Origin: Bacteroidaceae bacterium
Lineage (GTDB): Bacteria > Bacteroidota > Bacteroidia > Bacteroidales > Bacteroidaceae
Length of the DNA: 23,690 nt
Reading direction: 5' to 3'
Assembly (NCBI GenBank): GCA_017466065.1
Contig: JAFTUV010000013.1
Span: 1 to 23,690 of the forward strand
The notes under the pieces were generated by a model that saw only the letters and a list, made by a program, of their open reading frames with translations, was not told where the DNA came from and made no database searches. The position numbers and the translations under genes were made by a program. Positions 1 to 8,680 of this stretch are shown here, one piece after another; positions within the stretch are counted from its first letter, which is position 1, and every line of letters begins with the position of its first letter.

Positions 1-231
1 CCCTGCGGTCGAAATGACAAGGTGAAGCAGAAACGCAACTCCTCCACCGCGGAGCGGTCCCCCTCCTCTCACGGAGGAGGAGTACGGCAGTAGCCGGGAG
101 GGAGTACAAACACGGAGGAGGAGTTATTTACAACTGTCCCGCTTTTTAAAGAGGGACGAGAAATTTACCTGTAAATTTCGGAGGGAGTTTTAAAACACCG
201 CAAATGTAGGGGCAGACCGATGTGTCCGCCC
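1..231. repeat. Gene-free region packed with short palindromes
   Basis: I see no gene here. The sequence holds a series of small inverted repeats: ACCGC/GCGGT (46-58), CCTCCTC/GAGGAGG (62-80), a 10-bp stem with one mismatch and a 2-base loop (136-157), a perfect 9-bp stem GAAATTTAC/GTAAATTTC with a 2-base loop (160-179), and GGGCAGAC/GTCCGCCC with one mismatch (210-231). A direct repeat CACGGAGGAGGAGT occurs at 70-83 and 111-124, and related GGAGGGAGT units end at 105 and 188. It resembles the composite palindromic intergenic repeats seen in gut Bacteroidales genomes. The element may continue beyond the left edge. Function is unknown. Confidence 0.6.
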
Positions 232-256
232 AAGAAAGAGAAAGAACAAATGATAC

Positions 257-291
257 AAAAAAATGAGAGGGTGCCTCACGGTACCCTCTCA
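257..291 (-). terminator. Intrinsic terminator of the ribosomal protein array
   Basis: TGAGAGGGTGCC (264-275) and GGTACCCTCTCA (280-291) form a 12-bp stem with a 4-base loop. In the minus-strand RNA there is one A-C mismatch near the loop. Seven U residues (complement of 257-263) follow directly. It starts 22 bases after the rplQ stop codon, so it ends the minus-strand transcript. Confidence 0.9.
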
Positions 292-313
292 CATCTATTA
301 AGTAAGTAATTCG

Positions 314-802
314 TTATTCGGCTGTGGCTGTTGTAGCTGGCTCTTCAGTTGCCACTGTTGCCTCTTCTACCACGGGAGCGTCTGCTGCCTTTTTGGTAGA
401 ACGACGGCGGCGTGTCTTCTTTGCAGGAGCCTTTGCCATATTCTCGTTGTAGTCAACAAGCTCGATGAAACACATCTCGGCTGCGTCACCGGGACGGGTT
501 CCGAGTTTGATGATGCGTGTGTAGCCACCGGGACGCTCGGCCACCTTAACAGAAATCTCCTTGAAGAGTTCTGTAACGGCCTCCTTGCTTTGGAGGTAGC
601 TGAATACAACGCGACGAGAATTGGTTGTGTCGTCTTTCGACTTTGTTATCAAAGGCTCAACAAACTTTTTGAGTTCTTTTGCCTTTGCAAGGGTCGTAGT
701 GATTCTTTTGTGCATAATCAAAGAGATAGCCATATTTGAAAGCATAGCTTTTCTGTGAGATGCAGTACGGCCCAAATGGTTAAAAGATTTTTTATGTCTC
801 AT
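314..802 (-). CDS. rplQ: 50S ribosomal protein L17
   Basis: L17 is a large-subunit protein near the outer rim of the peptide exit tunnel. The 162-residue product starts [20 protein letters not shown], the usual L17 N-terminus. The core ends near residue 118 (FIELVDYNE). A basic RRRRSTKK stretch and an Ala/Thr/Glu-rich tail follow, making it about 35 residues longer than the 127-residue E. coli protein, as is common in Bacteroidota. It is the last gene of the array: rpoA ends two bases upstream and a terminator follows, so it is probably translated from the common transcript. Confidence 0.97.
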   Translation of the reverse strand: MRHKKSFNHLGRTASHRKAMLSNMAISLIMHKRITTTLAKAKELKKFVEPLITKSKDDTTNSRRVVFSYLQSKEAVTELFKEISVKVAERPGGYTRIIKLGTRPGDAAEMCFIELVDYNENMAKAPAKKTRRRRSTKKAADAPVVEEATVATEEPATTATAE

Positions 803-804
803 AA

Positions 805-1797
805 TTATTCTTTGTCTAATTTATATTTTGAAATATCTGTTCCAAACGAAAGATTCAGACTCTCGAGCAAATCATCAAGCTCAGTGAGCGATTTCTTACC
901 GAAGTTGCGGAATTTAAGAAGGTCGGTCTTGTTGTACTGCACAAGCTGACCAAGGGTCTCTACATCGGCTGCCTTCAAGCAGTTGAGCGCACGAACCGAG
1001 AGGTTCAGGTCGACCAACTTGCTCTTCAACAACTGACGCATATGCAATACTTCCTCGTCAAATTCTTCGTTGCCGTCGATGTCGGAAGATTCAATTGCAA
1101 TCTTCTCGTCGGAGAACAACATAAAGTGATAGATGAGGATTTTTGCGGCCTCTTTAAGTGCCTCCTTCGGGTGGATGGAACCATCTGTTGTAATTTCGAT
1201 TACCAAACGGTCGTAGTCGGTCTTCTGCTCTACGCGGAAGGGCTCACGCTGGTAATTTACGTTACGAATAGGAGTGTATATCGAGTCGATTGGAATCATT
1301 GTGGGCTCGGTGCAGAACTCACGGTTTTCATCGGAAGGAACGTAGCCACGACCCTTGTTGATGTTGATTTCAATCTGCATTTTAGCCGATGAGTCTAAAT
1401 GGCAAATGACTAACTCGGGATTTAACACTTCAAATCCGGTTAAATACTTACCAATTTCTCCGGCAGTGAACACTTCGGTGTTCTCTACGTTGATTGAGAC
1501 TTTCTCGGTTTCGAATTCCTCAACGATTCTTTTGAATCGAACCTTTTTAAGATTCAATATGATGTTGGTTACATCTTCTTTAACGCCGGGAACTGTTGCA
1601 AACTCGTGCTCAACGCCTGCTATCTTGATGCAGTTGATTGCGAAGCCTTCCAATGAAGACAACAGAATGCGACGCAGTGCGTTACCTACGGTTGTTGCAA
1701 AACCGGGCTCCAAAGGACGAAACTCGAACTTTCCATAAAAGTCGTTCGCCTCCAACATCACTACTTTATCAGGTTTTTGAAATGTTAATATCGCCAT
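805..1797 (-). CDS. rpoA: DNA-directed RNA polymerase subunit alpha
   Basis: The alpha subunit dimerises to seed RNA polymerase assembly, and its C-terminal domain contacts promoter DNA and activators. The N-terminal domain (about 1-230) contains [13 protein letters not shown], typical of the dimer interface. The C-terminal domain (about 250-320) contains [12 protein letters not shown] and [12 protein letters not shown]; Arg269 appears to match E. coli Arg265, the DNA-contacting residue. I start at the ATG at 1797 ([11 protein letters not shown], 330 residues). The frame extends two codons upstream to a TTG at 1803, but homologues begin at MAIL. It lies between rpsD (9-base gap) and rplQ, the usual alpha-operon place. 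Confidence 0.97.
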   Translation of the reverse strand: MAILTFQKPDKVVMLEANDFYGKFEFRPLEPGFATTVGNALRRILLSSLEGFAINCIKIAGVEHEFATVPGVKEDVTNIILNLKKVRFKRIVEEFETEKVSINVENTEVFTAGEIGKYLTGFEVLNPELVICHLDSSAKMQIEININKGRGYVPSDENREFCTEPTMIPIDSIYTPIRNVNYQREPFRVEQKTDYDRLVIEITTDGSIHPKEALKEAAKILIYHFMLFSDEKIAIESSDIDGNEEFDEEVLHMRQLLKSKLVDLNLSVRALNCLKAADVETLGQLVQYNKTDLLKFRNFGKKSLTELDDLLESLNLSFGTDISKYKLDKE

Positions 1798-1806
1798 TAT
1801 CAAATA

Positions 1807-2415
1807 TTAATTTTTGCTATACAACTCAACGATTAACTGCTCCTTGATGTTCTCGGGAATCTCCGAACGCTCGGGCATATTCAAGAATTTGCCTGCCATT
1901 GAAGAGTTGTCCCACTCCAACCAAGGATATTTGCTGTGGTTAAGACCGGCCAAAGAGTTCTGGATAACTTCGAGCGATTTTGAACGCTCGCGTACACCTA
2001 CAATCTGGCCTGCCTTGATGATGCGAGAAGCAACGTTACATACCTTGCCGTCTACCAAGATGTGGCAGTGGCTAACCAACTGACGTGCTGCTGCACGGGT
2101 GGGAGCAATGCCCAAACGGTAAACGATGTTGTCCAAACGTGACTCCAACAACTGCAAAAGTACCTCACCGGTGATACCGGGAGCTGAATCGGCCTTGTCG
2201 AAGGTGTTGCGGAACTGACGCTCCAAAACTCCGTATGTGTATTTAGCTTTCTGCTTCTCGGCCAACATCACGCCATACTCCGAAGTCTTGCGACGACGGT
2301 TATTTCCGTGCATACCGGGAGCATAGTTTTTCTTGGAAAGCACTTTGTCGGCACCGAAAATGGGTTCACCGAAACGACGTGCAATCTTGCTTTTAGGTCC
2401 TGTATATCTTGCCAT
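1807..2415 (-). CDS. rpsD: 30S ribosomal protein S4
   Basis: S4 binds 16S rRNA early in 30S assembly and helps form the mRNA entry site. The 202-residue product starts [17 protein letters not shown]. The S4 RNA-binding domain lies near residues 93-155 ([20 protein letters not shown], then [10 protein letters not shown]). The N-terminus lacks the four-cysteine zinc motif that some S4 proteins carry, so this is the zinc-free form. In E. coli S4 represses the alpha operon; whether that happens here cannot be told from the sequence. It sits between rpsK (22-base gap) and rpoA. Confidence 0.97.
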   Translation of the reverse strand: MARYTGPKSKIARRFGEPIFGADKVLSKKNYAPGMHGNNRRRKTSEYGVMLAEKQKAKYTYGVLERQFRNTFDKADSAPGITGEVLLQLLESRLDNIVYRLGIAPTRAAARQLVSHCHILVDGKVCNVASRIIKAGQIVGVRERSKSLEVIQNSLAGLNHSKYPWLEWDNSSMAGKFLNMPERSEIPENIKEQLIVELYSKN

Positions 2416-2437
2416 TTTAATTCTGAATTAATTTTGA

Positions 2438-2827
2438 TTATACTCTTCTTCTCTTGGGAGGACGGCAACCGTTGTGGGGCAGCGGTGTTACGTCTATAAT
2501 TTCGGTAACTTCGATACCTGCACCGTGTACTGTGCGGATTGCAGACTCACGACCGTTACCGGGTCCCTTAACATATGCCTTTACTTTGCGCAAGCCCAAG
2601 TCGTAAGCGATTTTTGAGCAAGCCTCGGCAGCCATCTGAGCAGCATAGGGAGTGTTCTTCTTTGAACCACGGAATCCCATCTTACCGGCTGATGACCAAG
2701 AGATAACCTGACCTTCGTCATTAGCAAGGCAAACAATGATATTGTTAAATGACGAATGAACGTGAAGCTGACCGTTGGCTCCTACCTTCACATTTCTTTT
2801 CTTTGTTGCAACTGTTTTCTTTGCCAT
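2438..2827 (-). CDS. rpsK: 30S ribosomal protein S11
   Basis: S11 sits on the 30S platform near the 3' end of 16S rRNA and the mRNA exit. The 129-residue protein has the family features [34 protein letters not shown] and the C-terminal [18 protein letters not shown]. The length is normal for the family. It starts 13 bases after the rpsM stop. No Shine-Dalgarno motif is visible before the ATG, which fits the usual Bacteroidota pattern. Confidence 0.97.
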   Translation of the reverse strand: MAKKTVATKKRNVKVGANGQLHVHSSFNNIIVCLANDEGQVISWSSAGKMGFRGSKKNTPYAAQMAAEACSKIAYDLGLRKVKAYVKGPGNGRESAIRTVHGAGIEVTEIIDVTPLPHNGCRPPKRRRV

Positions 2828-2840
2828 ATTACTTACTTAA

Positions 2841-3221
2841 TTATTTTGTAGCTTTTTTCTTGTTAGCAACAGTCTTCTTGCGACCCTTGCGTGTGCGAGC
2901 GTTGTTCTTTGTGCTCTGACCACGAACGGGCAAACCGTTACGATGACGTATGCCACGATAGCAACCTATATCCATCAGACGTTTGATGTTCAACTGAATC
3001 TCTGAACGGAGGTCACCTTCTACTTTAAACTCTGCACCAATAATCTCACGGATCTTAGCTGCCATATCATCGGTCCAGTCCTGAACCTTGATGTCTTTAT
3101 CTACACCAGCTTTATCAAGGATTTTGGCGGCACTGCTGCGTCCGATACCATAGATGTATGTCAACGCAATCTCTCCTCTTTTGTTTTGAGGAATATCTAC
3201 ACCAACTATTCTTATAGCCAT
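2841..3221 (-). CDS. rpsM: 30S ribosomal protein S13
   Basis: S13 lies in the head of the small subunit, contacts the P-site tRNA through its C-terminal tail and forms a bridge to the 50S subunit. The 126-residue protein starts [20 protein letters not shown], carries the [14 protein letters not shown] helix-hairpin-helix segment, and has the signature [20 protein letters not shown] followed by a Lys/Arg-rich tail. It lies 33 bases after rpmJ, the usual place in the alpha-operon part of the array. Confidence 0.97.
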   Translation of the reverse strand: MAIRIVGVDIPQNKRGEIALTYIYGIGRSSAAKILDKAGVDKDIKVQDWTDDMAAKIREIIGAEFKVEGDLRSEIQLNIKRLMDIGCYRGIRHRNGLPVRGQSTKNNARTRKGRKKTVANKKKATK

Positions 3222-3254
3222 ATACGAATATATATTTTTAATTACTACTTTTAA

Positions 3255-3371
3255 TTAACCCTGACGCAGTTTGAACTTGGGGTTCTTCTTGTTAATCAAA
3301 TACAAACGACCGTTGCGACGAACAATCTTGCAATCGGGGGTACGTTTCTTAATAGATGCTTTTACTTTCAT
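3255..3371 (-). CDS. rpmJ: 50S ribosomal protein L36
   Basis: This 38-residue protein was found by direct translation of the gap between rpsM and infA. It starts [19 protein letters not shown] and ends [10 protein letters not shown]36 is the smallest large-subunit protein and stabilises 23S rRNA junctions. Only one cysteine (Cys14) remains, and the Cys/Cys/Cys/His zinc ligands of the zinc ribbon form are missing, so this is the zinc-independent type. It starts 12 bases after the infA stop, the position it has in most bacterial spc/alpha clusters. Confidence 0.95.
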   Translation of the reverse strand: MKVKASIKKRTPDCKIVRRNGRLYLINKKNPKFKLRQG

Positions 3372-3383
3372 AATATATTGTTT

Positions 3384-3602
3384 TTATTTATATCGGAATA
3401 CGATTCTTCCTTTGGTCAGGTCGTAGGGGGACATCTCTATTCTCACTTTGTCACCGGGGAGAATTTTTATATAGTGCATTCTCATCTTACCCGAAATGTG
3501 GGCAATAACTTCGTGACCGTTCTGCAATTCTACACGGAACATTGCGTTTGACAATGCCTCTACGATTGTACCGTCTTGTTCAATAGCACTTTGTTTAGCC
3601 AT
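3384..3602 (-). CDS. infA: Translation initiation factor IF-1
   Basis: IF-1 occupies the 30S A site during initiation and supports IF-2 and IF-3. The 72-residue protein is a single S1-like OB fold: [20 protein letters not shown], then [20 protein letters not shown] and [18 protein letters not shown]. The length equals the family norm. The start codon is one base beyond the map stop, so translational coupling to map is likely. Confidence 0.97.
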   Translation of the reverse strand: MAKQSAIEQDGTIVEALSNAMFRVELQNGHEVIAHISGKMRMHYIKILPGDKVRIEMSPYDLTKGRIVFRYK

Positions 3603-3603
3603 A

Positions 3604-4401
3604 TCAATATCCTTTGTTTCTTAAAACTTCTTCGACAAACTCGAACGAAGATAAAATATCGGCGCCGTTTTTACCTACGGCTACGGTATGTTCAAAGTGG
3701 GCTGCGTTCTTGCGGTCGCGGGTTCTCACCGTCCAACCGTCGCGCTCCATAAATATTTGGCGTTTGCCCAGTGTAATCATCGGCTCTATGGCGAGACACA
3801 TTCCTTCGCGCAACTGCAAGCCGTTACCCTTGCGCCCGTAATTGGGCACCTCGGGCGATTCGTGCATCTCGCGCCCTATGCCGTGACCGACAAACTCGCG
3901 AACTACGCCGAACCCGCTTTGCTCACAGTGTACTTGGATTGCGTTGCCAAGGTCGCCTAAACGCTTGCCGTGAACAGCCTGTTCAATTCCTTTATAGAGC
4001 GACTCTTTTGTTACACGCAGCAAGGTCTTTGTTGCTTCGTCCACTTCGCCTACACAAAATGTGTAGCAGGAGTCGCCACAAAATCCGTTCAACAACGTGC
4101 CACAATCGACCGATACTATATCGCCATCTTTCAGTGGCGTGTCGTTGGGGATTCCGTGTACCACTACATCGTTTACCGATGCACATATCGAGCCCGGAAA
4201 GGGGACACCTTCGTAGTTGGGATAACCTTTGAAGGTGGGGATGGCCCCATTGTCGCGGATGAACTCCTCGGCTACTCTGTCGAGTTGCTTGGTTGTTACT
4301 CCCGGCTCAATTATTTTAGCAACTTCGGCAAGCGTTCTGCCTACCAGCAGGTTGGCCTGCCGAAGTAGTTCTATTTCGTCTGATGTTTTAAGAAAAATCA
4401 T
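3604..4401 (-). CDS. map: Type I methionine aminopeptidase
   Basis: This cytosolic metalloenzyme removes the initiator methionine from new proteins when the second residue is small. The 265-residue product has all five metal ligands of the pita-bread fold: Asp99 (SVDCG), Asp110 (CGDS), His173 ([11 protein letters not shown]), Glu206 (LAIEPM) and Glu237 (AAHFEHT). His82 in VVHGIP matches the conserved substrate-pocket histidine. There is no N-terminal zinc-finger extension, so it is the compact bacterial form. It follows secY after 15 bases and is followed by infA after one base. The secY-map-infA order is common in bacteria. Confidence 0.97.
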   Translation of the reverse strand: MIFLKTSDEIELLRQANLLVGRTLAEVAKIIEPGVTTKQLDRVAEEFIRDNGAIPTFKGYPNYEGVPFPGSICASVNDVVVHGIPNDTPLKDGDIVSVDCGTLLNGFCGDSCYTFCVGEVDEATKTLLRVTKESLYKGIEQAVHGKRLGDLGNAIQVHCEQSGFGVVREFVGHGIGREMHESPEVPNYGRKGNGLQLREGMCLAIEPMITLGKRQIFMERDGWTVRTRDRKNAAHFEHTVAVGKNGADILSSFEFVEEVLRNKGY

Positions 4402-4416
4402 TCTCAGCTCTACAAA

Positions 4417-5763
4417 TTAACCTACACGCCCTTTTATGCGACCCGAGCTCAACAAGCCGTCATAGTGTCTCATAAGAAGGTAGCTCTCTACCTGTTGCAA
4501 TGTGTCGAGAACAACACCTACAAGGATGAGCAGAGAGGTTCCTCCGAAGAACGATGCGAACTCCTGCTGAACGCCAAACACACCGGCAAATGCGGGGAAG
4601 ATGGCGATGGCAGCCAAGAACAACGAACCGGGGAGGGTTATGCGTGACATAATCGTATCAATATATTCTGCGGTGGGCTTGCCGGGCTTTATTCCGGGGA
4701 TGAAACCGTTATTGCGCTTCATATCGTCGGCCATCTGCATCGGGTTGATGGTGATGGCTGTGTAGAAGTATGTAAATAATATGATAAGCAACGCAAATAT
4801 AAGGTTGTAAAGCCAGCCTGTTGTGTCTGACAACTTCTGTACAAATGCCGAAGGCTCCTCGGCCCCGTAGCTCATAAATGCCAAAGGAATGAACATTATC
4901 GCCTGTGCGAAGATGATGGGCATCACATTGGCAGCATTAACTTTAAGGGGGAGATACTGACGGGCACCGCTGTATGATGCGCCGTTGGCAGCCTGTTTAG
5001 CATACTGCACGGGCACCTTGCGGGTACCGCGCAACAATGCTACACCTGCACATATTACCAAGAACAGGAATATCACCTCGAAGAGGAACATTATGATACC
5101 ACCACCTGTTGCAGCTGTCATTCTCGAAGTGAACTCCTGAATGAATGCTTGGGGCAGACGGGCGATGATACCAATCATAATTATCAATGATACACCGTTG
5201 CCAATACCTTTGTCGGTAATGCGCTCGCCCAACCAAAGGACGAACATACTGCCTGCTGCAAGGATTATGGTTGATGCTATCATAAATACGTTCCAGTTAA
5301 TCGACTCGCTCAAAGCTGCACCTGCGGTGTAACGCAAGTTCAAAAGGTAGGAGGGACCTTGAACAAGAAGAATCAGCACGGTCAAATAACGTGTGTACTG
5401 GTTAATCTTGCGACGGCCGCTCTCACCCTCGCGCTGTAACTTTTGGAAATAAGGCACAGCGATAGCCAAAAGCTGTATTACGATTGAAGCCGAGATGTAG
5501 GGCATAATACCCAAGGCAAAGATAGATGCATTAGAGAATGCACCACCCGAGAACATATCGAGTAGAGACATCAAACCGCCACTTGTCTGATTCTGCAAGT
5601 TGGTGAGCATCGCGGGGTCGATACCGGGAAGCACCACGTATGAGCCGAATCGATAGATTGCAACAAACAGCAGGGTGATGCCGATGCGCACTCTTAAGTC
5701 TTCGATCTTCCAGATATTTTTAATAGTCTGGACGAATTTATGGTTTGATAGTTTATTTGCCAT
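4417..5763 (-). CDS. secY: Preprotein translocase subunit SecY
   Basis: SecY forms the protein-conducting channel of the inner membrane and works with SecE, SecG and SecA. The 448-residue sequence starts MANKLSNHKFVQTIKNIWKI and shows ten hydrophobic segments. Family features include the plug region after the first helix (GGLMSLLDMFSGGAFSNASI), the cytosolic segment LQREGESGRRKINQYTRYLT and the basic loop RGTRKVPVQYAKQ that docks SecA or the ribosome. The C-terminus is the basic GRIKGRVG. It begins three bases after the rplO stop, so the spc part of the array couples ribosome synthesis to export capacity. Confidence 0.97.
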   Translation of the reverse strand: MANKLSNHKFVQTIKNIWKIEDLRVRIGITLLFVAIYRFGSYVVLPGIDPAMLTNLQNQTSGGLMSLLDMFSGGAFSNASIFALGIMPYISASIVIQLLAIAVPYFQKLQREGESGRRKINQYTRYLTVLILLVQGPSYLLNLRYTAGAALSESINWNVFMIASTIILAAGSMFVLWLGERITDKGIGNGVSLIIMIGIIARLPQAFIQEFTSRMTAATGGGIIMFLFEVIFLFLVICAGVALLRGTRKVPVQYAKQAANGASYSGARQYLPLKVNAANVMPIIFAQAIMFIPLAFMSYGAEEPSAFVQKLSDTTGWLYNLIFALLIILFTYFYTAITINPMQMADDMKRNNGFIPGIKPGKPTAEYIDTIMSRITLPGSLFLAAIAIFPAFAGVFGVQQEFASFFGGTSLLILVGVVLDTLQQVESYLLMRHYDGLLSSGRIKGRVG

Positions 5764-5766
5764 TTT

Positions 5767-6213
5767 TTAGAGCTTTACTACTGTTCCACCTACTGCTTCG
5801 ATAGCCTCAATTGCTTTCTGTGAGAAAGCGTGAGCCTCTACTGTCAATTTCGCTGTCAAAGTACCGTTAGCAAGTATCTTCACCAACTGTGCGGGAGAGA
5901 TAAAACCTGCTGCAACCAAAGCCTGAATGTTGATGGTCTCCAAAGACTTGCTCTCGGCAAGAGCTTGGAGAGTTGAAAGGTTGATTGCTTTGTACTCTAC
6001 GCGATTGATATTTTTAAAACCGTACTTGGGCACACGGCGTTGCAAAGGCATCTGACCACCCTCGAAACCAATCTTCTTTGAGTAGCCCGAACGCGACTTG
6101 GCACCTTTGTGACCGCGAGTTGAGGTACCACCTCTACCCGAACCGGTACCGCGTCCAATTCTTTTGCGTGCCTTGACAGAGCCCTCGGCAGGTTTAAGAT
6201 TATTTAATTTCAT
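5767..6213 (-). CDS. rplO: 50S ribosomal protein L15
   Basis: L15 is a late-assembly 50S protein whose extended N-terminus threads into 23S rRNA. The 148-residue protein has the typical Gly/Arg-rich start MKLNNLKPAEGSVKARKRIG, then GRGTGSGRGGTSTRGHKGAK and GFEGGQMPLQRRVPKYGF. The globular C-terminal half ends VGGTVVKL. It lies between rpmD (23-base gap) and secY. Confidence 0.97.
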   Translation of the reverse strand: MKLNNLKPAEGSVKARKRIGRGTGSGRGGTSTRGHKGAKSRSGYSKKIGFEGGQMPLQRRVPKYGFKNINRVEYKAINLSTLQALAESKSLETINIQALVAAGFISPAQLVKILANGTLTAKLTVEAHAFSQKAIEAIEAVGGTVVKL

Positions 6214-6236
6214 AATCGAATCTTTTTTTTAATTAA

Positions 6237-6416
6237 TTACTCTTCAACAATGGTAACCAAATGCTGAACTTTCTTAACCATTCCACGAATTGATGCGTTG
6301 TCGGGACGCTCAACTACCTTGTTCATCTTTGTAAGGCCGAGAGCATCGAGTGTCAACTTCTGTGTCTTAGGAGCACCAATGCGACTTTTAACTTGTTTAA
6401 TTTTAATTGTAGCCAT
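6237..6416 (-). CDS. rpmD: 50S ribosomal protein L30
   Basis: This 59-residue protein was found by direct translation between rplO and rpsE. It starts MATIKIKQVKSRIGAPKTQK and contains LGLTKMNKVVERPDNASIRG, the normal L30 ferredoxin-like core. Length and position are normal. A clear Shine-Dalgarno sequence AGGAGG (complement of 6424-6429) lies 7 bases before the ATG, in the 19-base gap after rpsE, which is unusual for this phylum. Confidence 0.95.
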   Translation of the reverse strand: MATIKIKQVKSRIGAPKTQKLTLDALGLTKMNKVVERPDNASIRGMVKKVQHLVTIVEE

Positions 6417-6423
6417 TTGTTAT

Positions 6424-6429
6424 CCTCCT
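6424..6429 (-). promoter_or_regulatory. Shine-Dalgarno motif of rpmD
   Basis: AGGAGG in the transcript, 7 bases before the rpmD ATG and wholly inside the rpsE-rpmD gap, so it is not explained by coding need. Confidence 0.7.
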
Positions 6430-6435
6430 ATTTGA

Positions 6436-6951
6436 TTATCCGTTAAACACTTTGCTCATACTAACACCTCTGTTCTGGGCTACCATACGTGCATCACGCA
6501 TTTCGCTCAAAGCTGCAATTGTGGCCTTAACCAAGTTGTGGGGGTTCGAAGAACCTTTTGACTTGGCAAGAACGTCGGTAATACCAACACTCTCCAACAC
6601 GGCACGCATAGCACCACCGGCTACCACTCCGGTACCGTGAGATGCAGGCTTGATGAATACTTCTGCACCACCGAAGCGAGCAATTTGCTCGTGAGGAACA
6701 GTTCCTTTGAGAACAGGTACGCGAACCAAGTTCTTCTTGGCAGCCTCTACACCCTTGGCGATAGCAGCTGTAACCTCGCTTGCTTTACCAAGACCGTAGC
6801 CGATGATACCATTCTCGTTACCTACAACAACGATTGCCGAGAAACTGAATGTACGACCACCCTTGGTAACCTTGGTTACACGGTTGATAGCAACCAATCT
6901 ATCTTTCAATTCAACGTCGTTTGCGACTTTTACTCTATTGTTAATTGCCAT
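6436..6951 (-). CDS. rpsE: 30S ribosomal protein S5
   Basis: S5 lies at the mRNA entry tunnel with S3 and S4 and affects decoding fidelity. The protein has the N-terminal double-stranded-RNA-binding-like domain ([20 protein letters not shown], then [17 protein letters not shown]) and the C-terminal half [19 protein letters not shown] start at the ATG at 6951 (MAINNRVKV, 171 residues) because Bacteroidales homologues begin close to NNRVK. A second ATG at 6957 adds Met-Asn and overlaps the rplR stop as TAATG, so it cannot be ruled out. GGAGG lies 12 bases before the 6957 ATG, within the end of rplR. Confidence 0.95.
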   Translation of the reverse strand: MAINNRVKVANDVELKDRLVAINRVTKVTKGGRTFSFSAIVVVGNENGIIGYGLGKASEVTAAIAKGVEAAKKNLVRVPVLKGTVPHEQIARFGGAEVFIKPASHGTGVVAGGAMRAVLESVGITDVLAKSKGSSNPHNLVKATIAALSEMRDARMVAQNRGVSMSKVFNG

Positions 6952-6956
6952 ATTCA

Positions 6957-7298
6957 TTAGAATTTAAGACCTCCATTACGCGCAGCATCAGCTACCTCTT
7001 TAACTCTACCGTGGTAAAGATAACCGTTACGGTCGAAGACTACGGTTGTAATACCGGCCTCCTGTGCCTTCTTGGCAATCATCTCACCAACCTTTGCAGC
7101 CTGCTCCTTCTTGGGCATAGCTTCAAGACCGAGCGAAGATGCAGAAGCCAATGTACAGCCTTTCTGGTCATCAATTATCTGAACATAGATTTGTTTGTTG
7201 CTGCGGAACACGCTCATACGAGGACGCTCGGCAACACCTGAAATCTTGTTGCGCACTCTATATTTAATCTTGGTACGTCTTTCTATTTTTGTTGTCAT
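6957..7298 (-). CDS. rplR: 50S ribosomal protein L18
   Basis: L18 binds 5S rRNA together with L5 and helps dock it in the central protuberance. The 113-residue protein starts [20 protein letters not shown]. It has the family segments [20 protein letters not shown] and [20 protein letters not shown] and ends ARNGGLKF. The length is normal. Its stop codon overlaps the upstream candidate start of rpsE (TAATG), suggesting coupled translation. Confidence 0.97.
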   Translation of the reverse strand: MTTKIERRTKIKYRVRNKISGVAERPRMSVFRSNKQIYVQIIDDQKGCTLASASSLGLEAMPKKEQAAKVGEMIAKKAQEAGITTVVFDRNGYLYHGRVKEVADAARNGGLKF

Positions 7299-7318
7299 AT
7301 ACTTACGATTTTACTATA

Positions 7319-7897
7319 TTATTTTGCACCTGCCGACTTACCAGACTTGCGACGTATAACCTCGCCAACAAACTTAACACCTTTACCTTTGTAGGGCTCG
7401 GGCTTGCGGAATGAGCGGATTTTTGCACAAATCAAGCCAAGCAACTCCTTGTTGCAAGACTCCAAAATGATAAGAGGGTTCTTGTTTCTCTCTGACTTTG
7501 TCTCTATCTTAACCTCAGCAGGGAACTGCATATAGATAGGGTGAGTAAAACCAAGCAACAACTCAATAGCGTTATTGGGTTTGTCGTTTACACGATAACC
7601 AACACCAACAAGCTCAAGTTCTTTCTTGAAACCGGTTGAAACACCGATAATCATATTGTTGATGAGCGCGCGGTACAAGCCGTGGAAAGCGTGCTGCTGT
7701 TTGGTAGCCTCGGCGTATGTTTCAACGTCGGCATACTTAACGGTCAATACACCATCCTCTACCTTTACTGCGATAGAAGAATCAATCTTCTGTGAAAGCT
7801 CACCTTTGGGACCTTTTACAGTAATTACGTTCTCGTCGCTTATAGCAACTGTAACGTTTGCGGGAATACTAATAGGTAATTTACCAATTCTAGACAT
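7319..7897 (-). CDS. rplF: 50S ribosomal protein L6
   Basis: L6 binds 23S rRNA near the GTPase-associated region and the sarcin-ricin loop. The 192-residue protein starts MSRIGKLPISIPANVTVAIS and has the two L6 repeat domains. The second holds the signature PEPYKGKGVKFVGEVIRRK close to the C-terminus. It is about 15 residues longer than the E. coli protein. A strong Shine-Dalgarno sequence AGAGGAGG stands 8 bases before the ATG, in the short gap after rpsH. Confidence 0.97.
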   Translation of the reverse strand: MSRIGKLPISIPANVTVAISDENVITVKGPKGELSQKIDSSIAVKVEDGVLTVKYADVETYAEATKQQHAFHGLYRALINNMIIGVSTGFKKELELVGVGYRVNDKPNNAIELLLGFTHPIYMQFPAEVKIETKSERNKNPLIILESCNKELLGLICAKIRSFRKPEPYKGKGVKFVGEVIRRKSGKSAGAK

Positions 7898-7905
7898 TGC
7901 TCAAT

Positions 7906-7913
7906 CCTCCTCT
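7906..7913 (-). promoter_or_regulatory. Shine-Dalgarno motif of rplF
   Basis: AGAGGAGG in the transcript, 8 bases before the rplF ATG, inside the 17-base gap between the rpsH stop and rplF. Confidence 0.7.
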
Positions 7914-7914
7914 A

Positions 7915-8310
7915 TTAGTAGACATAGCAGAGTACCTCGCCACCGATTTTCTCGGTAGCTGCCTCTTTGTCTGTCATTACACCTTTGGATGTCGACAAAA
8001 TCGCGATACCCAATCCATTAATCACTCTGGGCATATCTTTGTATCCCGTATAACGGCGCAAACCGGGAGTTGAAACGCGAACCAAGTTCTTGATTGCGTT
8101 CACCTTGTTAACTGCGTCGTACTTCAAGGCAATCATAATTGTGCCTTGGGGGCCATCCTCAACAAACTTGTAGTTCAAGATGTAACCCTTCTCAAAAAGG
8201 ATTTTTGTAATCTCCTTCTTGATGTTTGAGGCAGGAACTTCAACCACTCTGTGCTTTGCTTGAATGGCATTTCTCAACCTCGTCAAATAATCTGCAATTG
8301 GATCTGTCAT
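7915..8310 (-). CDS. rpsH: 30S ribosomal protein S8
   Basis: S8 binds the central domain of 16S rRNA and is needed for platform assembly; in E. coli it also represses spc-operon translation. The 131-residue protein starts MTDPIADYLTRLRNAIQAKH and ends with the family signature STSKGVMTDKEA and GGEVLCYVY. The frame stays open to a GTG at 8364, but homologues start at MTDPI, which is the ATG at 8310. The 61-base gap after rpsN contains a small inverted repeat (8331-8345). Confidence 0.97.
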   Translation of the reverse strand: MTDPIADYLTRLRNAIQAKHRVVEVPASNIKKEITKILFEKGYILNYKFVEDGPQGTIMIALKYDAVNKVNAIKNLVRVSTPGLRRYTGYKDMPRVINGLGIAILSTSKGVMTDKEAATEKIGGEVLCYVY

Positions 8311-8371
8311 AAAAATTAATTTTAAATTGATCAGGACTTCCCTGACAATATTTATATTAAACACTCAAAAT

Positions 8372-8671
8372 TTACCAACTTGCTTTCTTCACGCCGGGAA
8401 TCAAACCCTGTGAAGCCATCTCGCGGAACTGAATACGTGAGATGCCGAATGTGCGGATATAACCTTTGGGACGACCTGTGAGCTTGCAACGGTTGTGCAT
8501 ACGGATGGGGTTCGAATTCAAAGGCAGACCCTGCAACGCACGTGATGCCTCATAAGCCTCTTCGGGAGTACCGGTGTTGATTATCTTTTTAAGGGCTTCA
8601 CGCTTTGCAGCATATTTCTTGGCCAATTTTGCTCGCTTAACCTCGCGAGCCTTCATTGATTCTTTTGCCAT
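8372..8671 (-). CDS. rpsN: 30S ribosomal protein S14, zinc-independent type
   Basis: S14 lies in the 30S head. The 99-residue protein starts [20 protein letters not shown] and ends [20 protein letters not shown] plus KASW. It is the long form: the CxxC pairs of the short zinc-binding form are absent, and only Cys63 ([12 protein letters not shown]) remains. Length and position after rplE agree with Bacteroides-type clusters. Confidence 0.97.
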   Translation of the reverse strand: MAKESMKAREVKRAKLAKKYAAKREALKKIINTGTPEEAYEASRALQGLPLNSNPIRMHNRCKLTGRPKGYIRTFGISRIQFREMASQGLIPGVKKASW

Positions 8672-8680
8672 AGTTAATTA

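Noticed and set aside
1..231. CRISPR array
   Set aside because: The repeated units are short, unevenly spaced and lack uniform spacers.
8311..8364. GTG start extending S8 by 18 residues; TTG starts extending RpoA to 1803 and L4 to 14113
   Set aside because: Homologues start at MTDPI, MAIL and MEV, each matching an in-frame ATG.
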